A stretch of DNA of 7,762 nucleotides from Clostridia bacterium. GTDB taxonomy: Bacteria > Bacillota_A > Clostridia > Oscillospirales > Acutalibacteraceae. The translations under genes were made by a program, and so were the position numbers. The notes below the pieces were generated by a model. That model saw only the letters and a program-made list of their open reading frames with translations. It was not told the DNA's origin and did no database searches. The stretch is from assembly GCA_017390825.1 (NCBI GenBank), contig JAFPAK010000138.1, positions 1 to 7,762 of the forward strand. Direction: 5' to 3'. The stretch's first letter is position 1, and each line of letters opens with the position of its first letter. This document shows positions 1 through 5,938 of the stretch, piece by piece.

Positions 1-64
1 ACTCGCCTATTTTACAGATAGGAGTATATCCGTTTGTAGGTGTATATGTCTTTTTATAATTCAT
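1..64 (-). CDS. Start of an unidentified downstream operon gene (partial, runs off left edge)
   Basis: An open frame begins with ATG at 62-64 on the minus strand and continues without a stop to the window edge. It reads MNYKKTYTPTNGYTPICKIG and then E. A strong ribosome binding site, AAGGAG (72-77), lies 7 nt upstream, inside the end of the kinase gene. The ATG overlaps the last codons of the kinase by 11 bp (54-64), typical of translational coupling within an operon. The product cannot be assigned from 21 residues. The GYTxI pattern is loosely reminiscent of N-termini of cupin-type sugar isomerases (IolB/KduI), but this is only a guess. Co-transcription suggests a role in the same catabolic pathway. 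Confidence 0.72.
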   Translation of the reverse strand, partial: MNYKKTYTPTNGYTPICKIGE

Positions 65-965
65 AACCATTCTCCTTCATATAATTCATGGTAGTTTCAA
101 AATCCGGTGTACTTTCTCTCGCGCCGACACCCGTACATTTAATTCCCGATACAGCACTTGAAAAATGACAGCATTTAATATTATCGAAGCCTTTGACCAC
201 CGCAGCAGCAAAAGCACCGTGAAATACATCGCCTGAGCCGTTGGAATCTACAACAACTGCAGGATAGATCGGATACGAAACTGTATTTTCACCGTCATAC
301 ATAATTCCGCCACGTTTCCCTTGGGTGATCACAACGACCTGCGGACCGTAGTCTTCATAAAGCTTTTTTGCAGCTTTTTCTGCAGTAGTACAGCCCGTGT
401 GACAAAGAGCGAACTCTTCAGACGGTATCATAATATCGGTGAGAGATAAAAGTTTTTCTACACCTTCATAGAGCCCACCACAATCGTAAAGCACCTTAGT
501 ACCGTTTTCACGGGCTATTTTTGCGGCTTCAATGGCAGCATCCATTTCATTGCCATCCACCATCAGAAGCTCAGCATCCCTTATTGCCTGTCTTTGAACA
601 TCATTGAGCATTAGGGGCGGCAAATTACCTTTATCAAAAACGCAGGTTCGTGTGGCCGTATCAGTACAAAGCCAAAGTACAGAAGCAAAAGAACGATGTC
701 CTGATTTTATCACAACAAGATCAGTCTTAACGCCGTATTTTTGAAAATCCTCTATTAAATACTTACCGCCGTTATCATCTGATAAAATCCCAATGTATGC
801 TGTATCCACACCTAATTTTTGTGCAGCCACTAGTCCGGTGGCTACAGGACCACCACCGGCAGTTTTACTTGCGGTAGCTCTGAGCTTGGTATCTTCTTTA
901 GGATAAGAAGGAATATTATACAAGGTGTCAAAAACACAAGCACCGATTCCAACTATCTTACTCAT
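54..965 (-). CDS. PfkB/ribokinase-family carbohydrate kinase
   Basis: This is a cytoplasmic ATP-dependent sugar kinase, 303 aa, of normal length for the PfkB family. The N-terminal substrate-lid glycine motif is AGGGPVATG (residues 36-44) followed by a helix ending in LG. The C-terminal ATP/anion-hole signature is DSNGSGD (240-246), with D246 as the expected catalytic base, followed by VFHGAF. The usual D-T/A-x-G-A/S-G-D signature has serine instead of Thr/Ala at its second position. The GGGP and DVFHGAF elements resemble the branch containing sulfofructose kinase (YihV) and ketohexokinase more than ribokinase itself, but the substrate is not decided. The start ATG (963-965) lies 3 bp after the aldolase stop codon, with GGAAAGG inside the aldolase end as ribosome binding site. 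Pairing with an aldolase implies that it makes the ketose phosphate that the aldolase cleaves. Confidence 0.93.
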   Translation of the reverse strand: MSKIVGIGACVFDTLYNIPSYPKEDTKLRATASKTAGGGPVATGLVAAQKLGVDTAYIGILSDDNGGKYLIEDFQKYGVKTDLVVIKSGHRSFASVLWLCTDTATRTCVFDKGNLPPLMLNDVQRQAIRDAELLMVDGNEMDAAIEAAKIARENGTKVLYDCGGLYEGVEKLLSLTDIMIPSEEFALCHTGCTTAEKAAKKLYEDYGPQVVVITQGKRGGIMYDGENTVSYPIYPAVVVDSNGSGDVFHGAFAAAVVKGFDNIKCCHFSSAVSGIKCTGVGARESTPDFETTMNYMKENGYEL

Positions 966-968
966 AAA

Positions 969-1808
969 TTATGCCTTTCCATCTGCACCGACGAGCTTTA
1001 TCTTTTCAAGTGCAAGATTCTTGACTGTATCAATAGGATGCTTCATAAACAAATCAACTGCCAAACTTCTGTTAGGGTCATTGAGTGATTCTAAAGTACC
1101 ATCTGCAAAAGCACAACACACATCAGTACCTATGTTCATTTTTCGAATACCTGCTTTGATAGCAGCCTTAACCTGATCGTCGGGGATACCTGAACCTCCG
1201 TGAAGAACTAGAGGGATACCATTAGTAGCTTTTCTGATAGCTCTTATTCGTTCAATATCAAGGCAAGGTGTCTTTTTATAGTGACCGTGAGCATTTCCAA
1301 TAAGAACCGCAAGACAACATACACCGGTTCTTTTTACAAACTCGCCTGCCTCTTCAGGATCAGTATATTCCTCCATAGAATCGTCATTTACGCTTCCAAT
1401 ATGACCAAGTTCTCCTTCAACGCCTACATTAACATAACTGCAAATATCAACAATATGTTTTGTATTGTCAACATTCTGCTCAAAAGGATGGACTGAACCA
1501 TCGTACATGATACCGGTTGCCCCCCAACGAAGCGCCTTCTGTGCTTCAATTTCGGAAGGTCCGTGATCAAGGTGAAAGCATACGGGAACAGTTGCCTTTT
1601 TTGCAGCAGCTAAAATAACGGGAGCAAGATAGTAACCTACCTCTTCGTTAATAAGACGGGGATAAACCTGAATAATAACAGGTGCTTTAGCTTCTTCAGC
1701 GGCCTTTATTACTCCCATAACTGTTTCAATGTTATATACATTGAAAGCAGGTATACAATAGCCGCCTTGTTCAGCCATGCCGATGATTTGTTTTAAATTC
1801 ACTAACAT
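969..1808 (-). CDS. Class II (zinc-dependent) ketose-bisphosphate-type aldolase
   Basis: This cytoplasmic aldolase belongs to the FbaA/GatY/KbaY/IolJ family and is 279 aa, close to the roughly 285 aa of GatY/KbaY. Family hallmarks are AFNVYN (21-26), HLDHG (79-83; D81 the expected catalytic acid/base, H82 a zinc ligand), VEGELGHIG (130-138), IGNAHGHYK (170-178; H174 a zinc ligand), LHGGSGIPD (202-210; H203 a zinc ligand) and MNIGTD (224-229; phosphate binding). It is expected to split a ketose 1-phosphate or bisphosphate into DHAP and an aldehyde. The short and tagatose-type overall form argues against a purely glycolytic housekeeping role, as does its place between a redox Fe-S protein and a sugar kinase. 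The ATG at 1806-1808 is preceded by GGGGAG (1815-1820), and the gap to the Fe-S gene is 16 bp. The exact sugar phosphate cannot be read from the sequence. Confidence 0.94.
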   Translation of the reverse strand: MLVNLKQIIGMAEQGGYCIPAFNVYNIETVMGVIKAAEEAKAPVIIQVYPRLINEEVGYYLAPVILAAAKKATVPVCFHLDHGPSEIEAQKALRWGATGIMYDGSVHPFEQNVDNTKHIVDICSYVNVGVEGELGHIGSVNDDSMEEYTDPEEAGEFVKRTGVCCLAVLIGNAHGHYKKTPCLDIERIRAIRKATNGIPLVLHGGSGIPDDQVKAAIKAGIRKMNIGTDVCCAFADGTLESLNDPNRSLAVDLFMKHPIDTVKNLALEKIKLVGADGKA

Positions 1809-1824
1809 AACTTGCTCCCCTTTT

Positions 1825-2907
1825 TCATCCGAGTATCAAGTCTTCAATCGAAAGAATCTCGATATCCTTTGCAATTGCTTTAAGACAAGCATACTCAGCA
1901 ACGCTTGCTGTTATTATAGTTTTTGCGCCGATACTCGTTGCATTGAAAATTCTTCTCTTTGCAACCATTTGAATGATATCCGGCATATATTGATTCATAA
2001 GAATATTACCGGCCCACACAGTATCTCCTCGATTCAACAGCATTTCCTTAAGGTTAGCATAAGCACTAACAATCACCCTTGCTTCTTCAGTCTCTTCAAG
2101 TTCACGAGAGAGCTGATACGGGGCTTGGAATACAACCTCTTTATCGCTGATTTTAGTTTTTAGTTTACCTTTCTTTATAAGATCTGCAACAAAACTAGTA
2201 TATGTAACAACATTTGCGGATATCTCGATGCCGTACTCTTTATATAGCTGCTTAATAGCTTTGGCGTCATTAGGATCATATACAATTACAGTTTTATATT
2301 CATCTAAAGTCTTTGCGCAAGCGGCCATCTGCTCTTTGGTTTCATTAGCAGCGCCAATTAGAAAATCAAGCTGTGCACCAGTAGCAGGCTCTTTATCAAG
2401 CACAGTGAAAGAAACATCAGCTTTATCAAGAACCTTGATTGCCTTAATTGCCTGATCAGGTACCATATATACAGCGTCTGTTCCGAGATAAAGTAAAGTA
2501 TCACTAATCTTAGAATGAGCAGAAATTATATTTATGAGATCATCGCATATTTTGGTTTTACCATATGCGTTACCTGTGGTAAGACAGTTTTCAACTAAAG
2601 TCATTATATAATCAGGTAATTTCCCTTCTAATGCAGCCTGAAGTCTGACTTCCTTTGTGAACATAACAGGATCCCAACCGGTAACACAATCGTGTACACA
2701 AGCACCACAAGTGGCACATTCGTAGATGTTATCCATAATTTCTGAAAGATCAATAGCGTCACGGTTTACAAGTGAAATACCAAGTGCTCTGGCTCTTGCT
2801 GTATTTCTTTCCTGACCTGTTGCGTTTCCAACAGGACAGATATGATGGCACATCCAACAAAAACGACATGAATCAACATGCTGCTTGCATTTTTCTGACA
2901 TAATCAT
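1825..2907 (-). CDS. Two-[4Fe-4S] ferredoxin-type redox protein with degenerate CCG domains (GlcF/HdrB-like)
   Basis: This 360-aa protein should carry electrons from the neighbouring flavoenzyme, as GlcF does for GlcD. The N-terminal third holds two [4Fe-4S] motifs: C14-x2-C17-x2-C20-x3-C24-P, and C64-x2-C67-x2-C70-x3-C74. The rest looks like two tandem CCG-type domains (about 138-230 and 255-350). The positions where GlcF/HdrB carry cysteines are occupied by LGTD (141-144), PATG (174-177), YDPND (210-214), QAPY (261-264), VWAG (297-300) and ASVAEY (334-339). It therefore keeps the two cubanes but probably cannot bind a cluster or metal in its C-terminal part. No membrane segment is apparent. 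The start ATG (2905-2907) has AGGAGG (2917-2922) 9 nt upstream. A second ATG two codons in (2899-2901) is less well spaced. The gap to the oxidase gene is 21 bp. Confidence 0.87.
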   Translation of the reverse strand: MIMSEKCKQHVDSCRFCWMCHHICPVGNATGQERNTARARALGISLVNRDAIDLSEIMDNIYECATCGACVHDCVTGWDPVMFTKEVRLQAALEGKLPDYIMTLVENCLTTGNAYGKTKICDDLINIISAHSKISDTLLYLGTDAVYMVPDQAIKAIKVLDKADVSFTVLDKEPATGAQLDFLIGAANETKEQMAACAKTLDEYKTVIVYDPNDAKAIKQLYKEYGIEISANVVTYTSFVADLIKKGKLKTKISDKEVVFQAPYQLSRELEETEEARVIVSAYANLKEMLLNRGDTVWAGNILMNQYMPDIIQMVAKRRIFNATSIGAKTIITASVAEYACLKAIAKDIEILSIEDLILG

Positions 2908-2928
2908 AATTCAAAACCTCCTGTCGGA

Positions 2929-4365
2929 TTAAAGACCAAGCTTGAACGGATTCATAATTCCGTTAGGGTCTAGCTGTTTTTTAAGTCCTTCAAATACCTG
3001 CATCGCAGGTCCATACTGTTCCTTCATAAGTCGGCCAAGTTTTATACCTACACCGTGATGATCGTTTACAACACCACCGTTAGCCAATGCTGCTCTTACA
3101 CCGCATGTCCATATTGCCTGATGCAGACGGAGTGCCTCTACGGGATCTTCAGGAACATCTTTTCCTTCCACAATGAACCTATCATAAATCATAGAGCCCC
3201 ACTCATACCAATGTGAGAAATGAGCAATAAATTTTGCTTGCGGGAAATTTGTTTCGATAGCCTCCTTCATAGCCCAGTATATTTTTTCAATCTTATCGTA
3301 AGGTGCAATGGTATCCATAGTACCAAACATCTGCGGAATATCCATCATATGGCCGGGATAGAAGAATGTGATCTTTTCTTTCCACCATTTCTCACCATAT
3401 TCGCTACCAAGATCTTCTGCGCCGTATTTTTTGAATGTATCAAGAAGTATCTTCTCCTCGACTTCAACCATTTCCTTGCATCCTTCGTATGCAATATTCA
3501 TAAATGCGCCCTTACGCTCAACCCCGACGATCTTTTTGATAAGAGAGGCAGTCTCTGCTTCATCATAAAGACGCATAACAGATGGCTTAAATTTCTGTAA
3601 TAATTCGCGTGATGCTTTAAATGCTCCCGACATATCCTGGAATAGAAAGCCGCGAAAACGACGCTCCTCAGGTTGGTCAAAAATGCGTATCTGAGCTTTC
3701 GTGATAACACCCAATGTACCTTCAGAACCAATGAATATCTGATTAAGATCAGGTCCTGCTGCGTGCTTAGGAGCAGATGAAGTATTGATGATATCACCGT
3801 TAGGAAGAACAACTTCCATCTGAAGTACCATATCGTCAATCTTGCCGTACTTTGTAGAGCAAACACCGATACCTCTGTGAGCAAGGAAACCGCCAACGGT
3901 CGAGCAGGTCAAGGATGAGGGATAGTGCATTGTAGCTTTACCAACCTCATTTGCAGCCCACTCTATATGCTTATAAATTGCACCTGTACCACACTCTATA
4001 TACATACCCTCGGTATTGACTTCGTAAATCTGATTCATTCTTTTGGTATCAAGTATAATACCGCCACAGACCGGAATAGCTCCTCCTTGGGTGCCACCGC
4101 CTGCTCCCCATGTTGTTACAGGAAGCTTATAATAATTTGCAATCTTTAATACTTTAGATACTTCGGTTGCATCTTTCGGACATACTACGATGTCAGCTTC
4201 AGGCATACGGGAACCACGGTCTGCCCACATGCGTGAGAGCCAATAGTAGTCAACACTGTGAGTGACCTTGTCGATTTGGCGAGTTGAGCAGTTTTCAACA
4301 CCAACTGCATCTTCAAGCTCGGTTAAAATCATTGCAAATAAAAATTCGTTCATTTGATACTGCAT
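2929..4365 (-). CDS. FAD-linked oxidase/dehydrogenase of the GlcD / alkyl-DHAP-synthase-like (PCMH) family
   Basis: This 478-aa flavoprotein has an FAD_binding_4 (PCMH) domain at about residues 55-195 and an FAD-oxidase C-terminal domain at about 235-475. FAD-contacting segments are WGAGGGTQGG (86-95), STVGGFLAHRGIG (155-167), KIDDMV with VLPNGDII (175-193) and IFIGSEGTLGVITKAQ (210-225). The active-site region shows DHHGVG (435-440), similar to the histidine-rich motif of alkyl-DHAP synthases, and it ends with LDPNGIMNP (465-473). Family members oxidise 2-hydroxy acids (glycolate, lactate, 2-hydroxyglutarate) or polyols, or perform alkyl-DHAP synthesis. The Fe-S gene next door favours a dehydrogenase feeding electrons to a carrier rather than an oxygen-using oxidase. 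ATG at 4363-4365 has AAAGGAG (4375-4381) 9 nt upstream. The gap to the isomerase gene is 19 bp. The substrate is unknown. Confidence 0.9.
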   Translation of the reverse strand: MQYQMNEFLFAMILTELEDAVGVENCSTRQIDKVTHSVDYYWLSRMWADRGSRMPEADIVVCPKDATEVSKVLKIANYYKLPVTTWGAGGGTQGGAIPVCGGIILDTKRMNQIYEVNTEGMYIECGTGAIYKHIEWAANEVGKATMHYPSSLTCSTVGGFLAHRGIGVCSTKYGKIDDMVLQMEVVLPNGDIINTSSAPKHAAGPDLNQIFIGSEGTLGVITKAQIRIFDQPEERRFRGFLFQDMSGAFKASRELLQKFKPSVMRLYDEAETASLIKKIVGVERKGAFMNIAYEGCKEMVEVEEKILLDTFKKYGAEDLGSEYGEKWWKEKITFFYPGHMMDIPQMFGTMDTIAPYDKIEKIYWAMKEAIETNFPQAKFIAHFSHWYEWGSMIYDRFIVEGKDVPEDPVEALRLHQAIWTCGVRAALANGGVVNDHHGVGIKLGRLMKEQYGPAMQVFEGLKKQLDPNGIMNPFKLGL

Positions 4366-4384
4366 AGTTTATATCTCCTTTGAA

Positions 4385-5785
4385 TTAATTAATGCTATCA
4401 TATTTCAAGTTGGGGAAATACTTACAAAATTCTTTGATTTCAGCGGTGTAGTCCCCTTCAATCTCAACAAAATGATGAATATATGGTCCATCAATAAGTC
4501 TGTCTTCTATTGCTTGCAGATCTTTAAACTCACCCCATAAATAGGTACCGTGAGTTTGAGGACCCTCGGTTGTGTGGCATACAAGCGGTAAAATCATATA
4601 ATTTCCACTTTCCTGATCAATTCGTGCAACAGTATAAGTGCCGTCTTTTGCGCGAAGCCATGCACGCTGATTAACCAACCGAGCAGTACAGTCAGGTGCT
4701 TTCTCGGAAACAGGAAAAGGACCACAATGCCAAAGCAATTCAGCATTTTTGTTTTCGGGATGTCGCACTGTGAATTCGCCGAACAAAGGTTTTCGTTTGC
4801 CGAGTGTTGCACATTTAAGCAGCGCCATAGTTAATGCACAATGAATATCACTTTCGCATGATACCATATATCCCATTTCGTTAAGCAATCCATACAATGC
4901 ACACGGCGCAAGCCCATCAAACATTATAGGAGTTGCTGTCCAGCATTCAGCAGAAATAATGTCAAGGTTAAATTCCTCAAACAGATGCCTATACATAGCG
5001 GTCATAGTTGCCATAGGCTTTATATACTGCGGCGTCAAATCATCGAGCTTATAATTTGAAAGAAAATACTGTTCGTATTCTGCTATTTCCTCAGCATAAA
5101 GTTCAGGGGCAGCTTTCATTCTTTGCTCAATCACAGCAAAATTTATTGGAATAATCTTTACTCCGAATTTTTCCATAAGCTCGCCTTCGTTCCAAATAAC
5201 AGAAAAGAACGGAGCTGGGCGAGCACCAACCTGTCCAATCCGCATCCCCTTGAAGTTCTTAACCATGCACACAACTCTCACAAAACGCTCAAAGCCTTCT
5301 TTGAACTCCGGACTTTCTACACGGCAACAAGGCAGATGAGAGAAAGGAATATGATATCTCTGCATCTGACGGGATACACCAAACAGTCCGCATTGTGAAT
5401 CCGTAGGGCGCATTCCGTCAACATAGTATTCATCATCAAGTGGTGCCCATAGCAAGACCGGCTTGCCAAGTGCTTGTGCAATATCAGCTGCAGCTTCTTC
5501 ATTACCAAAGTTACAGTTAATTATCATTATTGCATCAACTTTTTCGGCTTTAAATCTTTCTACAACTTCACAAGCAGAAGCATCGTCATACACAAGATCT
5601 TCAATTCCTATTCCTTTGTTATTAACAAAGCTAACATTTTCATTTGTGAAGTTCTTTTCTATGTACTCAACAAAGCGTTTCCCACGCTGCTCAGCAGAAT
5701 ACCAAGTCAAAAACGTACCTCTTGGACGATCTGTAGTGTTGCGACGCATTGCGACCAAGCCGATTTTTATTTTATAATTAAACAC
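4385..5785 (-). CDS. L-fucose/L-arabinose isomerase-like protein (aldose-ketose isomerase)
   Basis: This is the first gene of the operon and encodes 466 aa. It is shorter than E. coli FucI (591) and close to AraA and the compact FucI/AraA-like proteins. The N-terminal part is Rossmann-like (KIGLVAMRR at 6-15, DAIMIINCNFGNE at 84-96, PVLLWAP at 109-115). It is followed by IGQVGARPAPF (183-193) and a C-terminal catalytic part. Candidate divalent-metal ligands are E280 (SAECW), E311/D313 (CESDIH) and H437/H438 (IHHFVEIEG), matching the Glu/Asp(Glu)/His arrangement of this superfamily. The GPQTHGTYLWGEF stretch (408-420) is a probable substrate/metal lobe. The start is GTG (5783-5785) with GGGGGAG (5790-5796) 4 nt upstream. 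The next in-frame ATG (codon 13) would cut the first beta strand. It is expected to convert an aldose to the ketose phosphorylated by the downstream kinase. The sugar is not determined. Confidence 0.88.
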   Translation of the reverse strand: MFNYKIKIGLVAMRRNTTDRPRGTFLTWYSAEQRGKRFVEYIEKNFTNENVSFVNNKGIGIEDLVYDDASACEVVERFKAEKVDAIMIINCNFGNEEAAADIAQALGKPVLLWAPLDDEYYVDGMRPTDSQCGLFGVSRQMQRYHIPFSHLPCCRVESPEFKEGFERFVRVVCMVKNFKGMRIGQVGARPAPFFSVIWNEGELMEKFGVKIIPINFAVIEQRMKAAPELYAEEIAEYEQYFLSNYKLDDLTPQYIKPMATMTAMYRHLFEEFNLDIISAECWTATPIMFDGLAPCALYGLLNEMGYMVSCESDIHCALTMALLKCATLGKRKPLFGEFTVRHPENKNAELLWHCGPFPVSEKAPDCTARLVNQRAWLRAKDGTYTVARIDQESGNYMILPLVCHTTEGPQTHGTYLWGEFKDLQAIEDRLIDGPYIHHFVEIEGDYTAEIKEFCKYFPNLKYDSIN

Positions 5786-5789
5786 TTTT

Positions 5790-5796
5790 CTCCCCC
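5790..5796 (-). promoter_or_regulatory. Ribosome binding site fixing the GTG start of the isomerase gene
   Basis: GGGGGAG followed by AAAA and then GTG. The site supports the non-ATG start of the operon's first gene over the internal ATG at codon 13, which has no comparable purine tract. Confidence 0.65.
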
Positions 5797-5821
5797 TTTT
5801 TAATTTTAAATATCTATCTAT

Positions 5822-5850
5822 ACAATAACAAAATTAGAAAGAATACGCAA
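5822..5850 (-). promoter_or_regulatory. Candidate sigma-A promoter of the catabolic operon
   Basis: On the minus strand, TTGCGT (5845-5850) and TATTGT (5822-5827) are separated by 17 bp. Transcription would start near 5815, giving a leader of about 30 nt before the GTG. Both boxes deviate from consensus, so the promoter would be moderate and could depend on a bound regulator. The region is very AT-rich, so chance matches are possible. Confidence 0.45.
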
Positions 5851-5858
5851 TATATTTT

Positions 5859-5873
5859 TGAAATTTATTTTCT
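5859..5873. promoter_or_regulatory. Second putative RpiR-type operator (O2)
   Basis: TGAAATTTATTTTCT has arms TGAAA and TTTCT around a 5-bp centre. It matches the O1 site at 5910-5924 in 12 of 15 positions and has one arm mismatch. It lies between the two divergent promoters, just upstream of both -35 boxes. Its centre is 51 bp from that of O1, close to five helical turns. That geometry would suit one RpiR oligomer contacting both sites, or activation of the operon from about -50. The function is inferred. Confidence 0.45.
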
Positions 5874-5879
5874 ATTTTA

Positions 5880-5907
5880 TTGACTTTTTCGAATAATATG
5901 ATATAAT
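5880..5907 (+). promoter_or_regulatory. Strong sigma-A promoter of the rpiR-type regulator gene
   Basis: TTGACT (5880-5885), a 16-bp spacer and perfect TATAAT (5902-5907), with a TG one base upstream of the -10 (5899-5900) making an extended -10. Transcription is predicted to start near 5914. This leaves a short leader of about 25 nt that contains the ribosome binding site but not the ATG at 5909. Confidence 0.8.
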
Positions 5908-5908
5908 T

Positions 5909-5925
5909 ATGAAAATAATTTTCAT
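5909..5925. promoter_or_regulatory. Putative autoregulatory RpiR operator (O1), 17-bp palindrome
   Basis: ATGAAAATAATTTTCAT is a perfect odd palindrome centred on A5917, with all eight flanking pairs complementary. It contains TGAAA-N5-TTTCA, the pattern described for several RpiR-family operators. It begins two bases after the -10 box and covers the predicted transcription start, so protein bound here should block the regulator's own promoter. Confidence 0.62.
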
Positions 5926-5928
5926 TGC

Positions 5929-5934
5929 GAGGTG
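5929..5934 (+). promoter_or_regulatory. Ribosome binding site deciding the start of the RpiR regulator
   Basis: GAGGTG pairs with the 16S anti-Shine-Dalgarno and ends 4 nt before the ATG at 5939-5941. No such element precedes the in-frame ATG at 5909, which directly follows the -10 hexamer. Confidence 0.75.
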
Positions 5935-5938
5935 CAAA

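Noticed and set aside
6..22. Small inverted repeat CCTAT / ATAGG as a terminator after the kinase gene
   Set aside because: It has only five base pairs and no U-tract on the minus strand, and it lies inside the open frame of the next operon gene.
1777..2163. 128-codon plus-strand open frame opposite the aldolase/Fe-S junction
   Set aside because: It is antisense to two well-supported genes, has odd composition, no promoter or ribosome binding site, and crosses a gene junction.
3498..3896. 132-codon minus-strand open frame inside the flavoprotein gene
   Set aside because: It lies in another frame of a clearly conserved FAD-binding coding region, has no recognisable family motifs and no ribosome binding site, so it is a shadow frame.
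54..5785. Firm assignment of the operon to sulfoquinovose degradation
   Set aside because: The kinase is YihV-like in places, but the isomerase and the class II aldolase differ from YihS and YihT. No sulfolactaldehyde enzyme or sulfosugar transporter is visible.
54..5785. Firm assignment to the myo-inositol (iol) pathway
   Set aside because: A PfkB kinase and a class II aldolase would fit IolC and IolJ, and the hidden gene might resemble IolB. However, a fucose-isomerase-like enzyme and a flavin/Fe-S pair are not part of that pathway, and no IolG, IolD or IolE is seen.
5463..5803. Overlapping plus-strand open frames opposite the isomerase N-terminus
   Set aside because: They are antisense to conserved isomerase sequence with no start signals. 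Their Ser-rich composition is typical of reverse-complement translation.
5909..5938. In-frame ATG at 5909 as the start of the RpiR regulator
   Set aside because: It directly follows the -10 box, has no ribosome binding site, and its first codons coincide with a 17-bp palindrome. The ATG at 5939 has a good ribosome binding site.
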